From: JAHEJB01 sp041748175
GTDB taxonomy: Bacteria > Bacteroidota > Rhodothermia > Rhodothermales > Rubricoccaceae
Direction: 5' to 3'
DNA: 50,654 nt
Assembly (NCBI GenBank): GCA_041748175.1
Contig: JBGTDU010000028.1
Location: 1-50,654, forward strand
Positions within the stretch are counted from its first letter, which is position 1. Every line of letters begins with the position of its first letter. Under the pieces are notes generated by a model. That model saw only the letters and a program-made list of their open reading frames with translations, had not been told where the DNA came from and did not search any database. Shown here one piece after another: positions 9,681-17,363 of the stretch. Made by a program: the position numbers and the translations under genes.

Positions 9681-9714
9681 GGTTGAGGTCCCCAAAATAT
9701 GCTAAGGTTGTAGT

Positions 9715-9732
9715 GACGTTGCATGCAACGTC
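9715..9732. promoter_or_regulatory. Perfect 18-bp palindrome, copy 1
   Basis: GACGTTGCATGCAACGTC is a perfect dyad. Its centre contains the ATG (9723) that opens a 59-codon frame. A second copy lies 103 bp downstream. Perfect dyads of this length in an intergenic region are typical operators for dimeric HTH repressors. The bound factor is unknown. Confidence 0.5.
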
Positions 9733-9902
9733 GATTGGTTGATTTGCTGTGGCTGCGCGAGGGGTTACCGGAAAGCTCCGTCGCAGATCTGGCCGGATAT
9801 GATCGCGACCTGCCTACGACGTTGCATGCAACGCCGCTTCGGGTACCTGCCCACGAGAAATGCTCAACCAAATACCAATTCGAACGCCATCATGCGACGT
9901 GA
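9723..9902 (+). CDS. Possible 59-residue ORF between two palindromes
   Basis: The frame begins MQRRLVDLLWLREGLPESSV and ends in ERHHAT. Its start codon is the centre of palindrome copy 1, and copy 2 falls inside it (encoding TTLHAT). The amino-acid composition is protein-like, with a leucine-rich amphipathic start, but no family is recognised. There is no obvious Shine-Dalgarno. It may be a tiny autoregulated DNA-binding protein, a degraded fragment of a larger gene, or chance. Confidence 0.25.
   Translation: MQRRLVDLLWLREGLPESSVADLAGYDRDLPTTLHATPLRVPAHEKCSTKYQFERHHAT
9818..9833. promoter_or_regulatory. Palindrome, copy 2
   Basis: GACGTTGCATGCAACG repeats the first 16 bases of the 9715 palindrome exactly. 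The 14-bp core CGTTGCATGCAACG is a perfect dyad. From here to the lipoprotein start at 10080 I see no other gene. Confidence 0.45.
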
Positions 9903-10079
9903 TCTCTACGAAGTATCGTGCGGCACGCTAAAGTCGGAGTAGTTCGACAACCCTGCGCGTCTGAGAGTAGATTCCGCCCCGACATTTTGGGCCGGGCCGA
10001 CCCTTTCGGAATGAGAGGCCGCTCGGTAGGTTATTCACTCAAGCTCTGAGCGGCACTGGTCGCAGGAGCATCGAACGCC

Positions 10080-10325
10080 ATGAAGAACATTCTTGTCCTT
10101 TCGTTCGCCTGCACCCTTCTCGGCCTCGCGGCGTGCGGGTCCGAAACCACAGACACGCCGGTACCAAGCGACGAAGCCGTCGGCGAAACAACTCCGATGG
10201 ACGAAGCAGTCGCCGATTCCGCCGCCATAGAGAACGGTTCGATGGCGGGTACGGACACGACCGAGACACCCGGCTTCAAGGACAAGACGGTCGACGACGC
10301 GGCTTCGAGCGACGAATCGCAGTGA
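10080..10325 (+). CDS. Small acidic lipoprotein
   Basis: The 81-residue protein has a classic lipoprotein signal, MKNILVLSFACTLLGLAAC, with lipobox LAAC and Cys19 as the acylation site. The mature part is about 60 residues of low-complexity Thr/Ser/Asp/Glu/Ala with no recognisable fold, so it is probably disordered and tethered to a membrane. A GGAG lies about 12 bases before the ATG. The 294 bases after it, up to the convergent CHAT gene, contain nothing I can assign. Function unknown. Confidence 0.8.
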   Translation: MKNILVLSFACTLLGLAACGSETTDTPVPSDEAVGETTPMDEAVADSAAIENGSMAGTDTTETPGFKDKTVDDAASSDESQ

Positions 10326-10619
10326 TCGCCATCGCGTTTCTCGTGGAACGAAGGGCCTCGGTTTGTCGGCTTGGCGGTCGATGTCCCGACGCGTTCCGTC
10401 CAGCTTTATGAATGCTAGCAGAAGTGCCTGAAGCTGGTCCGTCGGCCAGGCGAATCTTCGTCCGGGAGCGACAAGCCAACAATCGTCGGCATTGCATCCG
10501 ACGCCGCTACAACTCGTCCCCGAGAATTGCGGCCACCGTCCGTTCGTCCTGCCGCCGCGTGGTTCCTTCAGACGGATGGATCGCAGGCATTCATTCTGAG
10601 GTGTTCCTCTCCACCGGCC

Positions 10620-12947
10620 TTATCCCGCGCACGACGGCGCATCCACGACAAACACCGGCGTGTTCACGACGCCACCATCCGAGGTTACGATGCCGAGACG
10701 CATCTCGATGGGTGCCAGGATGGCTGTCGGATAATCTTCGATGGTGTACCGAACTTGAAGCTCCACATTGAACGCATCGCCCGCCGAGATGCGGAGCGGA
10801 TCGGCGAGGGCCTCCGCTGCGGCTATGGGTGGGTCGTCGTATTCGCACGGGAACGTGATGTTCTGCACGTAGATGTCGCCGGGCGCCAATCGCCCGGAGG
10901 GATGGTCACCGCCGCCGGCCTCGCCGTTGTCATGCAGGCGGTGGTGAATGATCTCCGTCACGAAGACATCGTCTTCGGTTGGGTTGTGCAAGCTGATCGT
11001 GTAAATCAAGAGGTCGTCGCCACCTTGCGTTGTCTCGAAATAGCGCATTGAGATTTCGCCATCCTGGCCGCCGGGCCGCGTACCCTCCTCGTAGGTAGAA
11101 CGCTCCGATAGACCAAACTGCACGAGCGCGAGCGGCGATTCTTCAGATGCTTCCACGGGCTGCGAGTCTGCCGGTTGGCGATAAATACCGAGACCGATGA
11201 ATCCACCGCCGTCGGAGCAGCCATCCACTACCATTTCAGCTTCGTAGGCGTCGGTTCTCGGAACGCCGGATAGACGCACCGTCGGATGCGTTCCGTCATT
11301 GCCCCCAAGAAATTCGCCTTGCCCATCGAGCACGGCGAGGTCGAGAAGCTCGCAACCCTCGTCGCCATACGCGCGGACAACGTACGCGAAGCCCTCCTCC
11401 ACCGCCACCGACCGCTGTTGAAGCTGCCCCGCCGAAGCAAAAAGAACCGATTCGCTCGTGCGCGTAAAGCCGGCTTGCTCCATCTCGTCCCGATCCGCCA
11501 CCATGCGCTGCGCCACATCCCTCAGGTAGGGTTCGTCGTTCTCGTCATAGGCGATGGTGCTCATCAGAGCGGATACCTCATCGCCCACCCCAACGTCGGC
11601 GTTCCTGTTCACGAAGTATACTGTGGCCAACACCGCAAGCAGGCCAATGCCTCCCGCGACGGCGTATTTCTTCCACGCTGGTGAAGTCTCCGACGGATCA
11701 GATGGATTGCGGGCAGATATCGGAGTCCCGGATCGCAGGCTGGCTGCTCCGGCAACTGTCGTGGGAATTCCTGCGCTGGCCTCCGCTGGTCCCTCTTCCG
11801 CTGCCGACGCAACGCTGGATCCATCGCCCTCAAAATCAAAAAGCCGCCCGTCCTTCGCGCGCATAAACAGCACCGGCGTGGCCCACTCCAGCGAGGTCTC
11901 GTTCGCCTGGTAGATCGCTTTCCTCCCAACGGTGACGGCCGCATCCACGGGGTCGCCGTGCGCAATCTGGGCGTAAAACTTCTCGGCGAAAACGAGGGCG
12001 GCGCTGTCGGTGACGGGCTCCTGCATCGCCACCACGGCAGGCACACCGGCGGCTACGAGCGCCGACGCCACGCCCGCGAAGGGATCCAGGCCCTCCTGTT
12101 GGCTGGTCTTTGCGGTATCGCAGGCGTTGAGGAATACGAGGCGTACCGAACGGTTTTCCGAGAGCGTGTCGCCGAGCATCTTGCTGGAGAGCGGCTCTGC
12201 ATTGCCCTCCTCGTCCTCCAGAAACAGAAAGCCTCGCCCGTTCTCCTCCACGCCGCCGTGGCCCATGTAGTGGAGCACGTGGTAATCCCCGGTATCGAGC
12301 TTGTCGAACAGCGCCTCGCGCGTCGCCTTCTCCAGGACTGTAACCTCGACGTCGCTCAGATGCGCGAGGTTTTGCTTGATCGATTCTTTCTCTTTGGTGA
12401 GGTCGAGCGGGTCGGTTGTTTTCGGATTGGCGACCACAATCAGCACGCGGAGCGGTCGCTCGAAGGGGTACGTCTGAAACGACTTCGCCACGTCCAGGTA
12501 TCGAACGATCGGCGTTGATTTATACCGCCCGAGCGCGGGCATCCCTTCGTTGACCATCAGCTCCCAAGGCAGGCTCGCCAGCCGGGCAAGCGCCTCATCC
12601 CCAAGGTCGGTCTGCAACCGAATACGCACGCCGCCCTCGTGGCCGTCGCCCCAGTTCTGGTAGAAGGCGTTGTTGATGGTCTCGCTGAAGAGGGCGCGGA
12701 AGAGCTCCTTGCCAACCACGTCGGGCGGCGGTGCTTCGACCTCGCCCTCATGCCTGACCTGCCGAGTTGGCCCGCTTCGCGACGTGCCCCGCTCCGCATC
12801 GAGCAGCGACGACAGACTGAGGTTTGCAATTTCGGGCGGCAGCTTGAGCGGGGCGCTGCGCTCACCCGCATCCGTCGAGCGGGACGAGACCCAGAACTCG
12901 TCGCCCCGGCGTTCGATGCGCAGCCAGAAGTCTTTGTAGGGAGTCAT
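10620..12947 (-). CDS. CHAT-domain protease with transmembrane anchor and C-terminal sensor-like region
   Basis: The 775-residue protein carries a CHAT peptidase domain (about 80-372) of the caspase clan. The catalytic pair is His230 in HYMGHGG and Cys276 in FLNACDT. The domain ends with WATPVLFM. A Ser/Pro-rich linker leads to one transmembrane helix (about 428-446, GGIGLLAVLATVYFV). About 330 residues beyond it show no family I recognise, with beta-rich stretches and the tail VVDAPSC. Topology would put the protease in the cytoplasm and the C-terminal part outside, as if sensing. It follows the caspase-hydrolase fusion gene by only 22 bp on the same strand, so the two are very probably co-transcribed. 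CHAT proteins often act as proteolytic effectors in conflict or cell-death systems. Confidence 0.88.
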   Translation of the reverse strand: MTPYKDFWLRIERRGDEFWVSSRSTDAGERSAPLKLPPEIANLSLSSLLDAERGTSRSGPTRQVRHEGEVEAPPPDVVGKELFRALFSETINNAFYQNWGDGHEGGVRIRLQTDLGDEALARLASLPWELMVNEGMPALGRYKSTPIVRYLDVAKSFQTYPFERPLRVLIVVANPKTTDPLDLTKEKESIKQNLAHLSDVEVTVLEKATREALFDKLDTGDYHVLHYMGHGGVEENGRGFLFLEDEEGNAEPLSSKMLGDTLSENRSVRLVFLNACDTAKTSQQEGLDPFAGVASALVAAGVPAVVAMQEPVTDSAALVFAEKFYAQIAHGDPVDAAVTVGRKAIYQANETSLEWATPVLFMRAKDGRLFDFEGDGSSVASAAEEGPAEASAGIPTTVAGAASLRSGTPISARNPSDPSETSPAWKKYAVAGGIGLLAVLATVYFVNRNADVGVGDEVSALMSTIAYDENDEPYLRDVAQRMVADRDEMEQAGFTRTSESVLFASAGQLQQRSVAVEEGFAYVVRAYGDEGCELLDLAVLDGQGEFLGGNDGTHPTVRLSGVPRTDAYEAEMVVDGCSDGGGFIGLGIYRQPADSQPVEASEESPLALVQFGLSERSTYEEGTRPGGQDGEISMRYFETTQGGDDLLIYTISLHNPTEDDVFVTEIIHHRLHDNGEAGGGDHPSGRLAPGDIYVQNITFPCEYDDPPIAAAEALADPLRISAGDAFNVELQVRYTIEDYPTAILAPIEMRLGIVTSDGGVVNTPVFVVDAPSCAG

Positions 12948-12969
12948 GGGAGGCTCGGATAAACCGGGG

Positions 12970-15900
12970 TCAGGCGTGAAGCCATGTTAACAACTGCGCC
13001 TGCACATCGGGATGCTGAAAGAAGGTCGTGTGGGAGATGCCTGCTGCCGCATCGAAAACTTTTCGGTCTTCGATGGGGAAGAGGCTGCCTCCGTTCTGGT
13101 CGTACACGCTGGCTGTCGGCACCACGAGGTCGTTGTCGGCTTTGAAGATCGCGTCCGTCAACTGTTCCGTCACCCAGTTTCGAAAGCCGACTTCGCTTGG
13201 CGCGTAGTCGGCACCCAGCGCGAAGTAGCGGGTGTTCTCCAACTCCACGGCGGTATTTAGTTCGTTCTGGAACGGCCCACCCGGCAACATCGACTCGAGG
13301 CCGTCCAAGCCTTTCATTGCGCCGACGGCCAGTTGTTTGGCGACGGTAATGACTCCGTCAAGGATGTCGGTGACGGGGTTATCCGGGATGAAGTTGAGGA
13401 GGTTTGTGTAGGTGTCGATGAGCTTGCCCATGTGCTTCGCGTCGGCGAGGGCGGTGCCGGCATTGGGAGAGGCCGCGAAGACCACGTTCCCCACTTTTAA
13501 CGAGCGAGAGCCCAGAGAGAACTCACTCTTTTTCTCCGCCAGTACACGGCTGACGAGGCCGCCGCGCGAGTGGCAGATGATGTCGAGGTCAAGCGAGGTC
13601 GAATCAGGAATCTGCTGAAGAAGCCATTCGACGTTCTGCGTCGGATCGTCCGAAAGTGTGAAATGGTCGAGCGCGAATATGCGGCCACCGTACTGTCGAT
13701 GAAGCGCCTCCATCGTTTCTTGCGAGAGACCGCCGAACGCCGAGTGCGCCCGGCTGAACGTGCCGTGGACGAAGAGCAGCGATTTGCCTCGTGAAAGCGT
13801 AGTCCACTGGTCCGCGTCCAACAAGTTGTTTTCGACGGGGGTACCATAATTCTGCGGCGCCATGAAGCGGACGCCGTACGGCCGGTTCTTCGCCTCCCAC
13901 TTCCCGGCGAAGTAATCGCCCACCTCGCCCAGGATCGGGTCGATGAGCGGAAACACGAGCAGCTTGATCAGCTTCTTGCCCACGGAGCCGACGAGGCCGC
14001 GCGTCCCCGCTTCGCTCGTGGGCGCGGGACCGGCACGTTCAATCACGTAGGTCCGCGTGGCTGCCGCGCCTCGCGTTCCGGGCACGTCCTTTTCCTCGAA
14101 GTGCCATGTCGTCACGCCGCTCTCGTCAGTGTAGAGGACGAACTGCCCGAGGTTCGCTCCAGGGTCGGGCGCCTCGACTTCGATGTTCGGTCCCTCTCCC
14201 GAAGTACTTCTCGTGCTCACCTGATCAACGTGTTCAAGCTCGACCGTGCGCAGGATTGAAACGTCCTCGTTCTCAAAAACCAATTCCAGTTCGTCAGTAA
14301 CGAGGTCCACGCTCCGTGTCCGCGCGCTGAACGCGGGCAGCACCTTGGCCTGGCCACTGAGACCCGGTGTTCGGAGCGTAACGCCGTCCAGTTCCACGGC
14401 CCCGCCTTCGGCGTTCAACGGCGTGCCGTCGGTGCGGCGGCGCAGCACGATCGTGCGCGATACGGTCGTCCAGTCGTCCACGGCGGCGAGCTGTAGCGGG
14501 TCGCGAACCTGCCGCGTGCCCGAGCCAGTGAGCCTCATCCGCATCAACTCCTCCAGCGGCGAAAGCATCGACCGCACCGACCCCTGTCGGAGGCTGCTGA
14601 AATCGCCCGGCACGGTGGTGACGATCAGCTTGAACGTCTCTTCGCCGCTGTCCGGGCTCTCGTCAATCGGATCCGCCACATACGGGAAGCCGTCCGGAAT
14701 GTAGAGTTCGAGTTTCTCGCCTTCACGAAACCCAAACCGGAACGATTCGCCGGGCGCGACCTCCACGTTGGCGCCCCAGTTGGGCGTATCGAGCTGCCAC
14801 ATCAGGCCGAAATCCAGAAGGTGCAGGAAGACGGGCGCCTCGTGGTTGTTGGTTGCGATGATCCCCAGCAACTCATCTGCTTCGAACACAACACCTCCGC
14901 CGGCTTGCTCCGGCTCTGCGTCAATCCACTTGCCGTTGGCGTCCTGCCGTTGAAGGCGCAGCTCGACGGCGCCGCGGAGGGCGCTGTTCGGATCCGGATT
15001 TTCAATTGGCAGCGCCGCCTGGTACCGCGCGATGAGTTCGAGGTTGGTGCGAAGGGTCGCGGCCACGCGCGTCTCGGCCAGGGGATGAGCCGGCATGATG
15101 AGCTTGCCGTCGGTGCCGATAACAGCCCAGACAGCCGCATTAAGCCGCCCGAGTTGCTGCACAGGCTCGTCCTCTCCCGCAGATTCCCGAGGACCCAGTG
15201 CGAACGCACGCGCATCCGCTTCCTCATCGGGGCTGACGAGGCGAAGGAGTTCCGACGCCTCGATCAAATCGCGGAGAGCTTTTGCCTCGGATTCAAACTC
15301 GGTTGTTGAAATGACGCTGACGTTCATGCCCGTCTCGCCGAAGGCGTGCGCCTCAACCACCGCGCGGCAGTGGGCCGTGATGGCATCCGCGCTGGTTTCC
15401 TCGGTGATCCCAGCGGTCGAAGACAATGCGCCGACCTTGGTGACTTCCACCCCGCCCAGGCGCTCAGATTCATCTGTCACGGCCTTCGTGCCGATGGTAT
15501 AGATCCCCCAAATAGATCCGACCGTGAGGCCATGCGCGGCTCCGGCAGCCAGTTCCACGGTCTCGCCGTCTCTGCCGGCCACGGAGACAAAGCTCATCGG
15601 CTCGATGTCGTGAACGCCGAATACCTCGCGGTCCAGCGCGCCCTCGATTTGCGGATGCTGGCGCGGCTCTTTGGTCGTTACGAGTCGGCTCGCCTCTTCG
15701 AAGACGTCGCGATACGTGGTGCCGGGCGTCGCCTTCGTCAGCGCTCGCGTCAGGAAGAATGTCAGCGCGCCGTTCGAGGCGTCGCTTTCCTCGTCCAATA
15801 GTTCTTTCGAGAGTTCGTCGTCGCGGCAACCGGCGAGCAGGACGTAGCGCTTGTCGAGGGGAAGCCATCCGCTCGGGCCTGTTTCATGGACGGCCGACCG

Positions 15901-16461
15901 CGTCGTCGCGCCCCTGACCGGCGACGGGGGAAGCTCTTCCACGGGCCGCGTATCCGGCACCACCCGGCGCGACCGGCCACCGGTGGCGTCCCGGCTTATC
16001 GTACCCGAATGGCAACAATCGAAAATCAGCGTCAGGAAAGGCGTCTTCGCCGTGATGCGGTTGAGCCATGCGTAAATCTCGTCGTCCGTGATCTCGCGGT
16101 TTGGGTGGGGCGCGCGGCCGCTGTCGTGCGGCACGAGCGTCTCGTCCTTGCCGTCCGGCTCGTCGCCCTCCCGATCCGTCATCTGCGAACCGTGGCCGGA
16201 ATAATGCATCACCACGATGTCGTCCTGGCCAACACGTTCCAGAAGTGCTTCCATCGCCGAAAGAATGCCGTCACGGGTCGCGGCTGCATCAGTCAGGACG
16301 TCGATGTTCTCTGCCGGAAATCCGAACCGGTCCTTCAGGACACTCTCCATGAGCCGCGCGTCGTTGACGCAGCCTTTGAGTTGCTCGAACTTCGTGAAGT
16401 TCGGGTAGGCGTTGATCCCAATGACCAGCGCGTGCTTTTTCTGCTCGGTCTGATGAGCCAT
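12970..16461 (-). CDS. Caspase-like protease fused to a C-terminal alpha/beta hydrolase (lipase/esterase)
   Basis: I place the start at ATG 16461 (MAHQTEQKKHALVIGINAY), because the 53 residues available upstream are unlike the domain and overlap other sequence. The product is 1163 residues. The N-terminal caspase/metacaspase domain (about 8-300) has His90 in MHYSGHGS and Cys150 in FDCCHSG. A long middle region (about 300-880) is mostly beta-rich and unassigned. The C-terminal alpha/beta hydrolase (about 895-1163) has oxyanion-loop HG in LLFVHGTFSR, nucleophile Ser965 in CHSRGG (Cys replaces the first Gly of GxSxG), likely Asp1109 or Asp1111 in ADNDLVVP, and His1144 in GISHTTF. There is no signal peptide. 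A protease joined to a possible lipase suggests proteolytic activation of a membrane-damaging enzyme; that is inference. Confidence 0.88.
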   Translation of the reverse strand: MAHQTEQKKHALVIGINAYPNFTKFEQLKGCVNDARLMESVLKDRFGFPAENIDVLTDAAATRDGILSAMEALLERVGQDDIVVMHYSGHGSQMTDREGDEPDGKDETLVPHDSGRAPHPNREITDDEIYAWLNRITAKTPFLTLIFDCCHSGTISRDATGGRSRRVVPDTRPVEELPPSPVRGATTRSAVHETGPSGWLPLDKRYVLLAGCRDDELSKELLDEESDASNGALTFFLTRALTKATPGTTYRDVFEEASRLVTTKEPRQHPQIEGALDREVFGVHDIEPMSFVSVAGRDGETVELAAGAAHGLTVGSIWGIYTIGTKAVTDESERLGGVEVTKVGALSSTAGITEETSADAITAHCRAVVEAHAFGETGMNVSVISTTEFESEAKALRDLIEASELLRLVSPDEEADARAFALGPRESAGEDEPVQQLGRLNAAVWAVIGTDGKLIMPAHPLAETRVAATLRTNLELIARYQAALPIENPDPNSALRGAVELRLQRQDANGKWIDAEPEQAGGGVVFEADELLGIIATNNHEAPVFLHLLDFGLMWQLDTPNWGANVEVAPGESFRFGFREGEKLELYIPDGFPYVADPIDESPDSGEETFKLIVTTVPGDFSSLRQGSVRSMLSPLEELMRMRLTGSGTRQVRDPLQLAAVDDWTTVSRTIVLRRRTDGTPLNAEGGAVELDGVTLRTPGLSGQAKVLPAFSARTRSVDLVTDELELVFENEDVSILRTVELEHVDQVSTRSTSGEGPNIEVEAPDPGANLGQFVLYTDESGVTTWHFEEKDVPGTRGAAATRTYVIERAGPAPTSEAGTRGLVGSVGKKLIKLLVFPLIDPILGEVGDYFAGKWEAKNRPYGVRFMAPQNYGTPVENNLLDADQWTTLSRGKSLLFVHGTFSRAHSAFGGLSQETMEALHRQYGGRIFALDHFTLSDDPTQNVEWLLQQIPDSTSLDLDIICHSRGGLVSRVLAEKKSEFSLGSRSLKVGNVVFAASPNAGTALADAKHMGKLIDTYTNLLNFIPDNPVTDILDGVITVAKQLAVGAMKGLDGLESMLPGGPFQNELNTAVELENTRYFALGADYAPSEVGFRNWVTEQLTDAIFKADNDLVVPTASVYDQNGGSLFPIEDRKVFDAAAGISHTTFFQHPDVQAQLLTWLHA

Positions 16462-16601
16462 CGGAGATGAAAGGCGGATTTCTCCCGAAGATCGATACGC
16501 CGAGCCTGCGGCACAAACGGCGTGATGATTAGGCAAGGCTCGCCTCCTCACCGGTGCATTCGCCTCTTTCCCCCCTGGTGCTTCCCCGGACTTTTCTCGA
16601 C

Positions 16602-16794
16602 ATGGCTGACATTGAAGCATCTGGAATTGGGCCGGAGAATCAGGAGCTGCGCCGGGAGACCGACCAGCTCGCGCTGCTGAACGATCTCACCTTAGCGATC
16701 TGAACCGTGCGAGATCTCGATTCGATTATTCGGACCCCTGTCAGGCGCTCTCTAGACATTTTCGAGGCAAGCCAGGGCGTCGTCACGCGCATAG
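16602..16794 (+). pseudogene. Remnant of a GAF/sensor-type signalling gene
   Basis: From ATG 16602 the frame reads MADIEASGIGPENQELRRET and on to LLNDLTLAI, then meets TGA at 16701. Reading on in the same frame gives TVRDLDSIIRTPVRRSLDIF and EASQGVVTRIA, which is the usual opening of a GAF-containing sensor kinase or phosphatase (coiled coil, 'LNDLxLAIS', then the GAF start). So the TGA appears to replace a sense codon, and the gene is cut off where the MITE-like element begins at 16795. No recognisable downstream half remains. Confidence 0.6.
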
Positions 16795-16952
16795 CAGGCT
16801 GTTGAAATAACCTACTCGGATCGACGGTTCGCACAAGTCCAAAAGCGACTGGTATCGAATCACCCTCTCCGAGCGTCTAGCCAATCCGTTCGACCACCCC
16901 CAGCCCCTCCTGGCCAGGAGGGGAGTTTGGCGTCGAGTATTTCAACAGCCTG
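16795..16952. mobile_element. 158-bp MITE-like element, family A copy 1
   Basis: CAGGCTGTTGAAATA (16795-16809) is repeated perfectly inverted at 16938-16952. The element is 158 bp with no coding capacity. A second element of exactly the same length and the same 11-bp terminus lies at 35598. Flanks are ATAG and GTAG, an imperfect 4-bp duplication. It interrupts the GAF-gene remnant. The 139 bases between this element and the next (16953-17091) show nothing recognisable. Confidence 0.7.
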
Positions 16953-17091
16953 GTAGACATCGGGTGCGACAGGAGGTCTTTTGCTATTCGCTTCGTTCGG
17001 TGCCGAAGCTTCGGTGCACAGCCCGGCAACGTATCCGGCCTGAACTGTCAGCACGCCGCGTCTCGTTTTGATGTCATCCTGCATCGGCGTG

Positions 17092-17259
17092 CTAGGGGTC
17101 TGTCGGACTTAGGGGTTCGTTACGAGGCGAGTGGGTAATCGAGACCAGTTGTTCGCTCTTTTGAGGCGCATAGCGGGACTATGTAACGAAAAAGAGCAGA
17201 GAAATGGGCCGAGTATCCGCCGCCGCAGTAGAATCTGCCTAAGTCCGACAGACCCCTAG
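17092..17259. mobile_element. MITE-like element with CTAG target duplication
   Basis: A 22-bp perfect inverted repeat beginning CTAGGGGTCTGTCGGACT (17092-17113) recurs inverted at 17238-17259. The outer CTAG on both sides is probably the target duplication, leaving GGGTCTGTCGG-type termini. CTAG duplication and such ends are typical of IS5-superfamily elements (IS427-like); no transposase is inside. The following 104 bases up to the MBOAT gene may hold its promoter but no clear boxes are seen. Confidence 0.7.
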
Positions 17260-17363
17260 CGGCGTTCAATACGGAGTGAGGGTGTTAGAAAAACGTAACA
17301 AGACATGCCGAATGTGAGACAAGTCGCTAGTTTCGGCCTCCTTGTTGGACGATAGTTTCCTGT

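Noticed and set aside
10326..10619. Gap between lipoprotein and CHAT genes searched for a gene or toxin-antitoxin pair
   Set aside because: No frame with a start, ribosome site and protein-like composition was found.
16860..17084. Minus-strand frame between the two MITE-like elements
   Set aside because: It runs through one element and shows no recognisable domain.
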